A stretch of DNA of 28,033 bases from SURF-43 sp964628985 (GCA_964628985.1 CAZVNJ010000028.1:1-28033), one strand, 5' to 3'. Shown: positions 7,465-15,255, counted from the stretch's first letter. Made by a program: numbers and translations. The notes: generated by a model from the letters alone, not told the origin.

Positions 7465-8223
7465 ATGGACGTCCGAGGCAAGGTCGCGGTCGTGACGGGG
7501 TCGTCGAGTGGCGTCGGGCGCGCGCTCGCAGAACTGCTCGCCCGCGAGGGGGCGAAGGTCGTGGTGAACTTCGCCCACTCTGCCTCCGACGCGGACGAGG
7601 TGGTGGACGGGATCCGCGCCGCTGGGGGTACGGCCCATGCCGTCCGAGCGGATGTCGGAGAGGACGTGGAGTGCCGCGCCCTCATCGAGAGTGCTGTCGA
7701 GGCCTACGGGGCCCTTCACATTCTCGTGAACAACGCTGGGATGACCTATTTCATCCCTCACTCGGACCTGGAAGCGGTCACTGACCAGGTCTGGGAGGAC
7801 ACCTTCAGGACCAACGTCCAGGGCACCTTCAACTGTACCCGCGCGGCTGCACCACACATGAAGGCGGCCGGCGAGGGCGTGATCGTGAACATCGCTTCCA
7901 TTGCCGGGGTGCGAGGGGTGGGGTCATCCATCCCATATGCCGCGTCGAAGGCCGCGGTCATCACGATGACCAAGTCGTTCGCCCGCATCCTCGGGCCGGA
8001 GGTGAGGGTGAACTGTGTCGCGCCCGGCTTCATCGACGGCCGGTGGCTGAAGGGTGGCCTCGGCGAGCGATACGACCAGGCGAAAGCGGCCACCGCTGCC
8101 TCCTCGCCTCTCCGAGCGGTGGCGACTCCCGAGGCCGTCGCGGACGCCATCTACGGGCTGATCGCCCACCAGGTCTTCGTCACAGGGCAGACCGTGATCG
8201 TGGACGGCGGCGCCAGCCTGTGA
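7465..8223 (+). CDS. SDR-family oxidoreductase, FabG-like
   Basis: The protein has 252 residues. The ATG at 7465 is preceded by GGGGAGGG, and the protein begins right at the Rossmann strand, so this start is sound. Classical SDR motifs are complete: TGSSSGVG (11-18) for NAD(P), NNAG (89-92), and the catalytic Ser145, Tyr158 and Lys162 (YAASK). The C-terminal VTGQTVIVDGGASL is typical of FabG and relatives. It should reduce or oxidise a keto/hydroxy group, for example in 3-oxoacyl chemistry. Its stop overlaps the start of the phosphatase gene (GTGA), so they form a two-gene operon, divergent from glcDEF. The true substrate cannot be read from the sequence. Confidence 0.9.
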   Translation: MDVRGKVAVVTGSSSGVGRALAELLAREGAKVVVNFAHSASDADEVVDGIRAAGGTAHAVRADVGEDVECRALIESAVEAYGALHILVNNAGMTYFIPHSDLEAVTDQVWEDTFRTNVQGTFNCTRAAAPHMKAAGEGVIVNIASIAGVRGVGSSIPYAASKAAVITMTKSFARILGPEVRVNCVAPGFIDGRWLKGGLGERYDQAKAATAASSPLRAVATPEAVADAIYGLIAHQVFVTGQTVIVDGGASL

Positions 8224-9047
8224 CTCCCGAACGCCCGGTCGACCTCGGAGGCGCGGACCTCGATGCCGTTCGCCTGGCGCTGGAGGACGCAGTCCGCGAA
8301 GCGAACGAGGCGATCAATGCCGTACGGGCTGGCAAGCGCGTGCGGGTGGGCCACAAACCAGGCGAAGGCCCGGTCACGGAGGCCGACTACGCGGCTGATG
8401 ACATCCTCCACGAGCGCCTCATGCCTTTGGTCCCCGGGGCACGCTGGGTCTCGGAAGAGTCCTCCGAGGTCGCTCCACTGCTCCGAGGTGAGCCGACCTG
8501 GGTGGTCGATCCCCTCGATGGGACCCGTGAGTTCTTGCGTGGCCTGCCTGAGTTCGGCGTCTCCGTGGCCCTCTTTGCACAGGGGCGGCTGGTCATGGGG
8601 GCGGTGGGCCTTCCGGCGGAGCAGTCCGTGCTCTCCGCCATCGTGGCCGGAGGTCGCCGGGAGTCTCGCCGAGACGGGGTCCCGTTGCCCGTGCTACCCA
8701 ACGACGGGGTCGTCCGGCGGGTGGTGGTCTCCCGGCATGACTACGAGCGGCGCCGACTGCAGTTCCAGATCCCCTACGAGGTCTACCCGTGCGGTTCGTC
8801 GGCGGTGAAACTGGTCCATGCCGCCGGGGTGGACACGGACGTCTACTTCTCGACAGGGCCGCGATCGCTCTGGGACATCGCCGGCGGGGTGGCGATCCTT
8901 GAGGGCGTGGGCGGCACGCTGCTCCGGGTGAACGGTCAGCCGCTGGTCCTCTCGCCTCAGCAGATCGAGGTCCCGGCGTTCGTCGCGGGCGCCCCCGCAG
9001 ACGCCCTCACGCTTCTCAGACGTCTGGGCGCACCGCTCGAAGCGTAG
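8220..9047 (+). CDS. inositol monophosphatase / CysQ-family phosphatase
   Basis: The protein has 275 residues from a GTG at 8220 that overlaps the SDR stop by four bases. The Mg-dependent phosphatase signature is complete: GPVTEADYAAD (50-60), SEES (78-81, metal-binding Glu), VVDPLDGTREF (95-105, with Asp97 and Asp100) and SLWDIAGGVAILEGVGG (216-232, with Asp219). Substrates in the family include inositol monophosphate, PAP/PAPS (CysQ) and fructose-1,6-bisphosphate. The DPLDGTREF form and the late STG-x3-WD motif lean to CysQ, but the sequence alone does not decide. Its coupling to an SDR gives no clear pathway. A hairpin lies about 40 bases after the stop. Confidence 0.88.
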   Translation: MTPERPVDLGGADLDAVRLALEDAVREANEAINAVRAGKRVRVGHKPGEGPVTEADYAADDILHERLMPLVPGARWVSEESSEVAPLLRGEPTWVVDPLDGTREFLRGLPEFGVSVALFAQGRLVMGAVGLPAEQSVLSAIVAGGRRESRRDGVPLPVLPNDGVVRRVVVSRHDYERRRLQFQIPYEVYPCGSSAVKLVHAAGVDTDVYFSTGPRSLWDIAGGVAILEGVGGTLLRVNGQPLVLSPQQIEVPAFVAGAPADALTLLRRLGAPLEA

Positions 9048-9084
9048 ATGGCATGGGATGGGCAGCGGGCGCTGATCCGCGGTG

Positions 9085-9107
9085 TGCGGTGGCTTCGCCC
9101 CACCGCA
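9085..9107 (+). terminator. hairpin after the SDR-phosphatase operon
   Basis: TGCGGTGG (9085-9092) pairs with CCACCGCA (9100-9107) around a seven-base loop, about 38 bases past the phosphatase stop. No T-run follows, so it may be a 3'-end stabilising stem or a non-canonical terminator. Confidence 0.4.
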
Positions 9108-9164
9108 GCGGAGACCAATAGATCGCCGAAACCCCAGTATTCGCAAGGGAATCAGGGCAAAGCA

Positions 9165-9192
9165 GAAGGCCGCCGGCGTCCCGGCGGCCTTC
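9165..9192 (-). terminator. strong GC-rich hairpin downstream of the Lys-rich micro-ORF
   Basis: A perfect 12-base stem (9165-9176 with 9181-9192) and a four-base loop CGTC. Read leftward it is followed by TGCTTTGCCC, a weak T-rich tail. It sits 35 bases past the micro-ORF stop and fits a transcription terminator for leftward RNA. Confidence 0.55.
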
Positions 9193-9198
9193 GCAACT

Positions 9199-9215
9199 TC
9201 TAGCGTTCCGCTAGA
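9199..9215. repeat. short inverted repeat, 7-base arms
   Basis: TCTAGCG (9199-9205), TTC, CGCTAGA (9209-9215). It lies between the micro-ORF stop and the strong hairpin and would form the middle of three consecutive stems in leftward RNA. Confidence 0.5.
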
Positions 9216-9217
9216 GG

Positions 9218-9240
9218 GAAGAAGAAGTTACTTCTTCTTC
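9218..9240. repeat. inverted repeat enclosing the micro-ORF stop codon
   Basis: GAAGAAGAAG (9218-9227), TTA, CTTCTTCTTC (9231-9240) is a perfect 10-base inverted repeat. Read leftward, one arm encodes the final Lys-Lys-Lys codons, the three-base centre is the TAA stop, and the other arm is untranslated. The centre is too small for a tight loop, so a few pairs must open. Confidence 0.5.
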
Positions 9241-9311
9241 GCGGACTTGCCGGCCGGCTTCGCAGCGGGCTTGGCAGCAGGCTTCGCAGCAGCCTTCTTC
9301 GTCGCAGCCAC
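9228..9311 (-). CDS. 27-residue Lys/Ala/Pro-rich basic micro-protein (histone H1-tail-like)
   Basis: A leftward GTG at 9311 has GAGG eight bases upstream (9320-9323) and opens 27 codons rich in Lys, Ala and Pro with three AAKP units and a KKK end. A second GTG at 9317 is in frame but too close to the same GAGG. The composition is like the DNA-binding tails of bacterial HU or histone H1-like proteins, but no globular part precedes it: an in-frame stop lies near 9360. It could be a real small nucleoid or RNA-binding peptide, or the remnant tail of a decayed HU-type gene. AAG is used for all Lys codons, which fits coding use in a GC-rich genome. Downstream come three stacked inverted repeats. 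Function not known. Confidence 0.45.
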   Translation of the reverse strand: MAATKKAAAKPAAKPAAKPAGKSAKKK

Positions 9312-9519
9312 GTTCACATCCTCGACTAGCCGGGCATGACCCGGACCCCATGGGTGAGTGGATCAAGAGCCGGGCCCTGGCCGATCCACCCGCGCAATGT
9401 AACGCTACAGATCGCTAGCGGGTTGCCTCTACAAGTGCCTCACCACACTTTTTTCGTCGCGCGCCGCGCCGTCGATCGTCGAGGGCATCGCGCTCCCGCG
9501 GTGCAGGGCGCGATGTCGA

Positions 9520-10158
9520 TCAGACGGAAGTCACCCGCTGCGCCACGACGGCCCAGAGCGGATCGGCACCGGCAGGCGATCGGTCGATCACCAGCGGCTC
9601 GCCCAGGCCACCCGCGAGTGCCAGGTACGTTGCCACCAGACGCACGCGGTCCTGCGCGCCGAGTGACTTCCACACCGCGACCGCCTTGGTCGGGAACATC
9701 CGGTGAGAGAACGCCACCAGGCAGATCCCGCCCGGTGCCAGCACGCGGGAGACCTCCGCGAACACCTCGAGGGGCCGGGTGAGGTACTGCACCGAGACCG
9801 CGCAGACGACCGCATCAAACGCCGCGTCCTCGTACGGCAGGCTCGGGTCAGAGTTCAGGTCCTGTACGACGAAATCGCTTAGCCGTGGATTCGAACGGAG
9901 CTCTTCAGCGTTCATCCCCAGCCCGGACACGCGGGCATACTCCACCTCCGGAGGCAGGTGGCTGACCCACGAGGACATGAGGTCCAGGATCCGCGAGCCA
10001 GGGGCCAGGGTGTCACGGTACAGGCCGGTCAGCGCCTCGATCGTTGCGTCGTCGATGTGGGTGACGAGGCGGGGGGTCTCGTAGAAGAAGCGGTCAGCCG
10101 AGGTGTCCTCGCGCTGGAAGAAGTGAGGCGGGAACGGGACGCCCGGGACGGGAGTCAC
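9520..10158 (-). CDS. class I SAM-dependent methyltransferase (type 11-like)
   Basis: The protein has 212 residues from a GTG at 10158. The Rossmann methyltransferase core is visible: motif I ILDLMSSWVSHLP (57-69), with a modified glycine loop, DFVVQDLNSD (95-104) for the acidic adenosine contact, FDAVVCAVSVQYL (114-126), and VLAPGGICLVAFSHRMF (139-155). The N-terminal segment with FFQRED (13-18) and PRLVTHIDD (29-37) is typical of a widespread, poorly studied subgroup also found in cyanobacteria and plants. Members lack a proven substrate as far as I know. The start overlaps by four bases (GTGA) the end of a possible 55-codon ORF, which would explain the absence of a clear own Shine-Dalgarno sequence. 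Confidence 0.82.
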   Translation of the reverse strand: MTPVPGVPFPPHFFQREDTSADRFFYETPRLVTHIDDATIEALTGLYRDTLAPGSRILDLMSSWVSHLPPEVEYARVSGLGMNAEELRSNPRLSDFVVQDLNSDPSLPYEDAAFDAVVCAVSVQYLTRPLEVFAEVSRVLAPGGICLVAFSHRMFPTKAVAVWKSLGAQDRVRLVATYLALAGGLGEPLVIDRSPAGADPLWAVVAQRVTSV

Positions 10159-10322
10159 CAGGCGCTCACTGGGTGAAGCCGCATCGTGATGTCCCGGTGA
10201 AGGATCTGGTGGGCGCCCCGCCCGGTCGCCCAGGAGACTCCAGTGATGCGCCCGAGCGCCAGCGCTACGCGCCAGGTAGGCCGGAAGCGAATGGACGGTC
10301 GAGCGGAGAGGAGAGTTGGCAT
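10155..10322 (-). CDS. possible 55-residue Arg-rich small protein
   Basis: An ATG at 10322 opens 55 codons that end in TGA overlapping the methyltransferase GTG (GTGA). AGGAGG lies twelve bases upstream, a little far. It fills almost all of the 191-base space between the HAD gene (27 bases away) and the methyltransferase. The peptide is basic (many Arg), with the stretch RVALALGRITGVSWATGRG (18-36) and no recognisable domain or signal. Third-codon GC is about 78 percent by my count, somewhat low for this genome. It may be a real small gene, a leader for translational coupling, or chance. I do not recognise it. Confidence 0.35.
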   Translation of the reverse strand: MPTLLSARPSIRFRPTWRVALALGRITGVSWATGRGAHQILHRDITMRLHPVSAW

Positions 10323-10349
10323 CGACTCAGCGTACCTCCTGCCGAGAGC

Positions 10350-10898
10350 CTAGGGGACCAGCAGATCGGCGAGTGCGGCGAGGTCGCGCACTCGCTCGAT
10401 CCGAGGATCGAGCGGCAGATCGCGGTTCCGTGGCCAATCGCAGAGATAGACCTGCACGTCCGTAGTGAGGGCGAGCAGCTGGGCGGTGCGCGCGTCGTCC
10501 TCGACGTGCTCGGCGGGGGCGAGGCGGCGGACCAATTCCTGCTTGTAGTGGGCGCTGCCGTAGCCGGACTGGTTCACGTAGACCGCCTCGAACATGCCGT
10601 CGAACTCGTGGTGGCGGAACCACCACTCCGGGCGAGTGCGTCGTCCGGTCACCACGGCGAGGCGTCGGACGGTCGCGAGTCGAAGCAACGCCTCGCGCGC
10701 CCGGGGCATCGGGCGGCGGAAGTCGAAGCGCAGCCGGTCGAGTGGTGCGTTCACCCAGCGGGGATAGACCCGGGCGCGGCTTGGCTCGCCCGCCGGGTCG
10801 TAAAAGGAGCGGTGGATGCCGAGGTTCCGGCCGAGCGGCGGCTCGCAGAAGACGCCGTCCATGTCCACGGTCATCAGAGGCCGGTTGTCCAAGACCAC
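10350..10898 (-). CDS. HAD-superfamily hydrolase-like protein
   Basis: The protein has 182 residues. HAD motifs are in order: motif I DMDGV (Asp12 and Asp14), motif II VVTGRR (Thr84), motif III Lys119 (HYKQEL) and motif IV HVEDD (Glu133-Asp135). It should be a cytoplasmic Mg-dependent phosphatase-type enzyme, possibly acting on a nucleotide or sugar phosphate. There is an insert between motifs I and II with FYDPAGEPSRARVYPRW that I cannot assign to a cap type. The GTG at 10898 follows AGGA closely; an ATG at 10874, just before the motif I strand, is an alternative start. It begins three bases after the Lon-family gene, so the two are co-transcribed. Confidence 0.78.
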   Translation of the reverse strand: MVLDNRPLMTVDMDGVFCEPPLGRNLGIHRSFYDPAGEPSRARVYPRWVNAPLDRLRFDFRRPMPRAREALLRLATVRRLAVVTGRRTRPEWWFRHHEFDGMFEAVYVNQSGYGSAHYKQELVRRLAPAEHVEDDARTAQLLALTTDVQVYLCDWPRNRDLPLDPRIERVRDLAALADLLVP

Positions 10899-10901
10899 TT
10901 C

Positions 10902-13421
10902 CTACACACTCACCGGCGGCTCAGGCGGCGGGGGCGGCGGGATGCCTGGTGTCGGTGGGGGCGCTGCGGGCGGCATGACGACGCGCGTTTGCTCTCCGGC
11001 CTGCTGTGGAGTCCGTCCGCGGGCGAATGCCTCCAGGCGATCCTCTACCCGCCGGAAGATCGTCCCCTCCGGGTATTTGCCGTCTGCGCCTCGCGTGCCG
11101 CCAGCCGGTATGCCGGTGAGGATCTCGATCCCCTCTTCGATCCGGTCGACTGCCCAGAGGTGGAAGCGTCCGGCCTCGATGGCGGCCACCACGTCCGAAC
11201 GCAGCACGAGACTGGACACGTTCGTACGGGGGATCATCACCCCCTGTGTGCCATCCAGGCCACGGACCTGACAGATGTCGAAGAACCCTTCGACCTTCTG
11301 AGTGGCCCCGCCGATCGGCTGGATATTGCCCAGTTGGTCCACAGAGCCGGTCACGGCGATCCGCTGGACGATGGGAGCCTCGGCGAGCGCCGAGAGCAGC
11401 GCGTAGGTCTCCGTCGAGGATGCCGAGTCACCGTCGATATCCCCATACAGCTGCTCAAAGGTCAGGCTGGCGTGGAGGGCGGCGGCCCGGTCCTGCCCGA
11501 AGCGGTCTGCGAGCAAGCCTCGAAGGATGAGGAAGCCCTTGTTGTGGATGCGCCCCGCCATATTGCTGTCTCGCTCGACCATCACGATCACGCCGTTGCC
11601 GGGTGAGACGACGCAGGTCACGCGCGACGGTTGGCCGAAGGTGATGTCGCCGAGGTCATAGACGGAGAGTGCGTTGATCTGCCCGATCCGCTCCCCCTCG
11701 GTGTCCACATGGATCGATCCGTCGTTCATCGCCTCAAGGACACGGTCCCGGACCAGGGCCGAGCGGTACACCAACTCTTCGAGGGCGCGTTCGACGTGCT
11801 CGGCGAGCACAGATGGGGCGCCGCTGAACCGGGCCCAGTAGTCCGCTTGGCGGACGACGTCGAGGAACTGCGCCATGTTGGCGGAGAGCCGTCGCTGGTC
11901 GGCCACCATCCGGGAGGAGTGTTGGAGTAGTCGGGAGACCGCGGAGCGGGTGAACGGGAGAAGGCCGGCCCTCGCCGCCTCGGCGCGGACGACAGAGGCG
12001 AGGCCCATGGCGTTTTCCGCGTTGCAGGGGAAGTCGGTCTCGAAGTCGGCTTTCACGCGGAACAACTGGCGGAAGTCCGGGTCGAAGCGATACAGCGCGC
12101 TGTAGAGGTAGCCCTCGCCGATGAGGACGACCTTGACGCTCAGGGGGATGGGCTCGGGACGGAGGCCAGCGGTGGGCAGCAGCCCGTACGCCTCGGCCAG
12201 ATTCTCGATCGCGACAGTCCCCGAGGTCAGGGCGCGTTTCAGGCCGTCCAGCGCGATCTGGTTCACGAGGAGGTCCCGCAGACGGATGACCAGGTACCCC
12301 CCATTCGCCCTCAGCAAGGAGCCGGCGCGGATCATCGTGTGGTCCGTGACCATGCCTCCCGGCTGGCTCTGGTATTCGATGCGTCCGACGAGATTCTGGT
12401 AGGTCGGGTGCACCTCGGTGATGACTGGTGCGCCCTTCTGGGGGTCATTCGTGACGGCGGCGTTCACCTCGTAGCGGCGGACCGGCGAGGCGTTCGGGCC
12501 GGCCGCGAGGCCGAACGGCAGCGCGGCCTGGGTCACCGGCTCGCTTCGGAAGTGGTCACGCTCGCGCCGCAGGTCGGCGCGCACGGCCTCGAGGTACTCC
12601 TGCATCTCGGCGTCGTGGCCGTAGCGCTCGCTCAGCGGCTCGAACAGGTGGTCGATCGCGAAGGCTGCCACCTCCTCGTCGAGCGCGGTGGCCCGCTCGG
12701 TAGCCTCGCGCTCGGCGGCGCGGACACGGAGAAGTGCCTCCTGGACCTGCTCCTCCAGGACCCGGCGCTGGCTGAGGATCTTCTGGCGGGCCTCTTCGTC
12801 CAGGGCGGCAAACTGCTCTTCGGTCGCCGGTTTCCCCTCGATGAGCGGCGCCGAGATGATCCCTGCCTGTCCGAACTGCAGGGCGAAGCCCATCTGCTCA
12901 GCGTGGCGCTGAAGCGCCTCCAGGATGAGATCGCGCCCCCGCCCGACGCTCTCGGCGAGGGCCTGTCGCCGCCGGACGTAGTCGTCGGAGTCGAACGCGG
13001 CGCGGATCTCGCGGGCGGCGGACGCCACCGCGTCCTCCATCGCGCGCACGAAGATCGGCCCTTCCCCCGGCGGGAGGGCGATGGCCTGTGGGTGGTCTGG
13101 CCGGGAGAAGTTGTGGACGTAGACCCAGTCGAGCGGGGCCTCGGCAGTCTGGGCTCGACGCTTGAGGAATGCCGTCACGATCGTCTGCTTGCCGAACCCG
13201 TCCCCTCCCGCGGCGAACAGGTGGTAACCCGGCGCATCCATCCCCAGGGCGAACTCGATGGCCCGGACGGCACGTTCCTGGCCAAACACGGCGTCCAGGA
13301 CGGGCAGGTCGTCGGTCGTCTCGAAGTTGAGCCACTGCGGTGGGCAGGTGGCTGTGGCCTCGGCGGCGGTCAGGCGCAGCGTCTCGCGCAGCCCCTGGGG
13401 CGGATTGGGAGACGAGGTCAT
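10902..13421 (-). CDS. Lon-family ATP-dependent protease (AAA_32/LonB-like, COG1067 type)
   Basis: The protein has 839 residues from the ATG at 13421; a GTG at 13448 is a weaker start. Layout: nucleotide-binding region with a Walker A-like AGGDGFGKQT (71-80), a long charged coiled-coil insert (about 200-290), a second AAA part with ANGGYLVIR (372-380), a helical lid, and a C-terminal S16 Lon protease domain. The catalytic Ser666 (DGDSAS) and Lys709 (GGATQKVEG) are 43 residues apart, as in Lon. The tail (815-837) is almost pure Pro/Ala. There is no N-terminal Lon substrate domain. It should degrade damaged or regulatory proteins in the cytoplasm. Walker A has Gln after the Lys, and the Walker B acidic pair is not where I expect it, so ATP hydrolysis may be altered. 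Confidence 0.9.
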   Translation of the reverse strand: MTSSPNPPQGLRETLRLTAAEATATCPPQWLNFETTDDLPVLDAVFGQERAVRAIEFALGMDAPGYHLFAAGGDGFGKQTIVTAFLKRRAQTAEAPLDWVYVHNFSRPDHPQAIALPPGEGPIFVRAMEDAVASAAREIRAAFDSDDYVRRRQALAESVGRGRDLILEALQRHAEQMGFALQFGQAGIISAPLIEGKPATEEQFAALDEEARQKILSQRRVLEEQVQEALLRVRAAEREATERATALDEEVAAFAIDHLFEPLSERYGHDAEMQEYLEAVRADLRRERDHFRSEPVTQAALPFGLAAGPNASPVRRYEVNAAVTNDPQKGAPVITEVHPTYQNLVGRIEYQSQPGGMVTDHTMIRAGSLLRANGGYLVIRLRDLLVNQIALDGLKRALTSGTVAIENLAEAYGLLPTAGLRPEPIPLSVKVVLIGEGYLYSALYRFDPDFRQLFRVKADFETDFPCNAENAMGLASVVRAEAARAGLLPFTRSAVSRLLQHSSRMVADQRRLSANMAQFLDVVRQADYWARFSGAPSVLAEHVERALEELVYRSALVRDRVLEAMNDGSIHVDTEGERIGQINALSVYDLGDITFGQPSRVTCVVSPGNGVIVMVERDSNMAGRIHNKGFLILRGLLADRFGQDRAAALHASLTFEQLYGDIDGDSASSTETYALLSALAEAPIVQRIAVTGSVDQLGNIQPIGGATQKVEGFFDICQVRGLDGTQGVMIPRTNVSSLVLRSDVVAAIEAGRFHLWAVDRIEEGIEILTGIPAGGTRGADGKYPEGTIFRRVEDRLEAFARGRTPQQAGEQTRVVMPPAAPPPTPGIPPPPPPEPPVSV

Positions 13422-13469
13422 AGGAGGCCTTTCCGCCCGCGCGCCCACCGCCAGCGCACACTCGTCATG

Positions 13470-13841
13470 CTACAGGAGGGGGGCCGCCGGGGAATCTCCT
13501 GCATGCTCCGCTTCGTCAGGGTTGCGGAAGCGGCCCGCCGTGTCCGGGGCGAAGGGCGTCGCTGTCTCCACGGCGTCGAGGTTCAAAGGGCCGTAGATAT
13601 GCGGGAAGAGATCACCGCCGGACGGCTCGTCGCGCACTTCGGAGATGACGCGCACCCGCTCGATGCGGAGCAGGACGAGGTCAGCGCGGCCGGCGCAGTA
13701 GCCGTTCGCCACGTCCGCCACCTGCCCGGCGCGCGAGCAATGGATGAACCCCTCCGCCGCGAGTGTGTCGCCCCGGTAGGCGCCATCCGCCTGCGCCGCC
13801 GCCCACGCCTCGGCGGTCGCGATGTGGAAGATGGAGGGCAC
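13470..13841 (-). CDS. DUF952 family protein
   Basis: The protein has 123 residues from a GTG at 13841, two bases after the PrpD-like gene. Recognised by the DUF952 hallmarks: an opening IFHIA strand (4-8), EGFIHCS (30-36), a central VLLRIE strand (56-61), and FPHIYGPLN (79-87). The conserved His residues in the FIHCS and PHIYGPL motifs suggest a small binding or catalytic pocket. The family is small, cytoplasmic and of unknown function; some members are annotated as glutathione S-transferase-like, without solid support known to me. The last 20 residues are an Asp/Glu/Ala-rich tail. Coupling to the MmgE/PrpD gene is probably transcriptional only. Confidence 0.85.
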   Translation of the reverse strand: MPSIFHIATAEAWAAAQADGAYRGDTLAAEGFIHCSRAGQVADVANGYCAGRADLVLLRIERVRVISEVRDEPSGGDLFPHIYGPLNLDAVETATPFAPDTAGRFRNPDEAEHAGDSPAAPLL

Positions 13842-13843
13842 GC

Positions 13844-15208
13844 TCAGCGGGCTGCCGCGACCTGGCGACTGAGGCGCACGATCTCGTCCGCGGCGGGGGC
13901 ACCCTCCAGGATCCGCGCGGCGACCTCGGAGGCGCGTCCCGCGAGGAGCCCGTCAGTCAGGGCCACGAACTTGTCGGCGATGTCTCGCTCCGTGATGCCG
14001 CTTTCCGGGTCGCCGGCAGGATGGTCCACGCGCTCCTCGATCCGCTCGCCGCTGCGGAGCGTGAGGGCGACCACAGCGGGCCATGCCGATGGGTAGAGCG
14101 CGTCGAGCGTCGAGTCGGGCGCGAAGTCGATGCGGTCAGCAAGCGCCAGTGTCTTCGCGTCGGCGATCGCCTCGTCCGTGAATCGTTGCGGGGCCAGGTC
14201 GCCGTGGCGCAGGGCGGCGGCGACACAGAAGGGAAGCGAGAACTTCGCCGCGTACGGGGTCGTCGGCTCCATGCCTTCGAGGAGGCCAAGTGCCTGGGTG
14301 TAGATACGCACGTCCACGCGCTCCACGTCGTCGATGGCAAACTCGCGCCGCCGCCGGATCGCCAGCGCGCCGTCGACGGCCGAGTGGGTGTGGCGGCAGG
14401 AAGCATGCACCTTGAACGAGACCGTCTCGATGCGCCAGCGGGCCATGCCCTCGGTGACGAGGCCGTGGGTGAGCCGGTCTGCGTCGGGCGCCGCGGACAT
14501 CGCGGCGAGCATGCCCTTGGCGCCTTCGAGGATGCGCGTGGCGCCGGTGAAGCCGCGGGCGGCGAGCAGCGCCGCGAGCACGCCATCGTGCGCGGCCTTC
14601 CCGGGGTGCAGTTGCTTGGACATCGCGCCGTCCGCGAGGAACTCCCAGAGGCCCGAGGACATCGTCCCCGCTGAGCCGAGGGCGCGGAGCGTCGCCTCAG
14701 CGTCCAGTCCGGCGAGGCGGGCGGCGGCGGCTGCTGCGCCGATCACGCCCGCGGTGCCCGTGGTGTGCCAGTACTCGTAGTGGGTGGTGCCGAGCGCCTC
14801 GCCGACGCGGATGCCAGCCTCGTAGCCGATCGCGATCGCGTCGAGCAGAGCCTCGCCTGAGGCACCCTCCCGCTCCGCGACAGCGAGCGCCGCGGCGATG
14901 ATTGGGGCAGCGGGGTGGGAGATCGATTCGCGGTCGAGGTCGTCCATCTCGAGGACGTGCGCGGCTGCGGCGTTCGCCAGCGCGGCGAGGGGGGCGGAGG
15001 TGCGCTCACCCGTGGCAAGCACCGTCGCCTGGGGGCGACCTCCGAGGTCACGCACCACGTCACGGACCATCGTTGGCGGTAGCAGTTCGCCCCCGCCGAT
15101 CGCGGAGCCGAGCCAGTCGAGGAGGTAGCGACGGGTAATGCGTCGGGTGGCCTCGGGCACCCGGGCCGTCGCGATCCAGCGTGCGAGGGTTGCTGTCTCG
15201 TCAGCCAC
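13844..15208 (-). CDS. MmgE/PrpD family protein (2-methylcitrate dehydratase-like)
   Basis: The protein has 454 residues from a GTG at 15208 with a strong GGAGG six bases upstream. It matches the MmgE/PrpD fold in length and order: an N-terminal all-helical domain (LLDWLGSAIGG near 30; MDDLDRESISHPAAPIIAAAL at about 85-105; HTTGTAGVIGAAAAAARLAG at about 150-170) and a C-terminal alpha/beta domain (VHASCRHTHSAVDG near 270). PrpD dehydrates 2-methylcitrate in propionate use; other members are cis-aconitate decarboxylases or unknown. No prpB or prpC sits next to it, and the citrate synthase in this window is 8 kb away, so a methylcitrate role is not supported by context. Confidence 0.88.
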   Translation of the reverse strand: MADETATLARWIATARVPEATRRITRRYLLDWLGSAIGGGELLPPTMVRDVVRDLGGRPQATVLATGERTSAPLAALANAAAAHVLEMDDLDRESISHPAAPIIAAALAVAEREGASGEALLDAIAIGYEAGIRVGEALGTTHYEYWHTTGTAGVIGAAAAAARLAGLDAEATLRALGSAGTMSSGLWEFLADGAMSKQLHPGKAAHDGVLAALLAARGFTGATRILEGAKGMLAAMSAAPDADRLTHGLVTEGMARWRIETVSFKVHASCRHTHSAVDGALAIRRRREFAIDDVERVDVRIYTQALGLLEGMEPTTPYAAKFSLPFCVAAALRHGDLAPQRFTDEAIADAKTLALADRIDFAPDSTLDALYPSAWPAVVALTLRSGERIEERVDHPAGDPESGITERDIADKFVALTDGLLAGRASEVAARILEGAPAADEIVRLSRQVAAAR

Positions 15209-15255
15209 GGTGCACCTCCTCGCCGCTCTCGTCAGCGTGCGGCCTGAGGATGAGT

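Larger units (their letters stand above)
9048..9519. other. gene-poor spacer with micro-ORF and hairpins
   Basis: This 472-base stretch lies between the phosphatase and the methyltransferase, with both flanking genes ending in it. It holds a hairpin near the phosphatase end, three stacked inverted repeats and a short Lys/Ala/Pro-rich leftward ORF (listed separately). From 9324 to 9519 I see no convincing gene; there is an A6 tract (minus strand, about 9449-9454) but no clear -10/-35 pair. Confidence 0.6.

Noticed and set aside
9082..9339. Rightward 85-codon frame with a hydrophobic Ala/Gly/Phe stretch resembling a membrane segment.
   Set aside because: It is the exact antisense of the Lys/Ala/Pro-rich repeats; the hydrophobic look follows from complementing Lys and Ala codons, and no ribosome site precedes it.
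9433..9454. AAGTG/CACTT stem followed by six T on the plus strand, looking like a small terminator.
   Set aside because: Only five pairs with an eight-base loop, and no rightward gene ends close by (the phosphatase stop is almost 400 bases away).
12339..14096. Rightward 585-codon open frame over the Lon-family and DUF952 genes.
   Set aside because: Antisense shadow; the Lon catalytic dyad and DUF952 motifs on the other strand settle the coding frame.
13844..15208. Methylcitrate-cycle operon around the PrpD-like gene.
   Set aside because: No prpB or prpC is adjacent, and the citrate synthase lies 8 kb away in another gene group.
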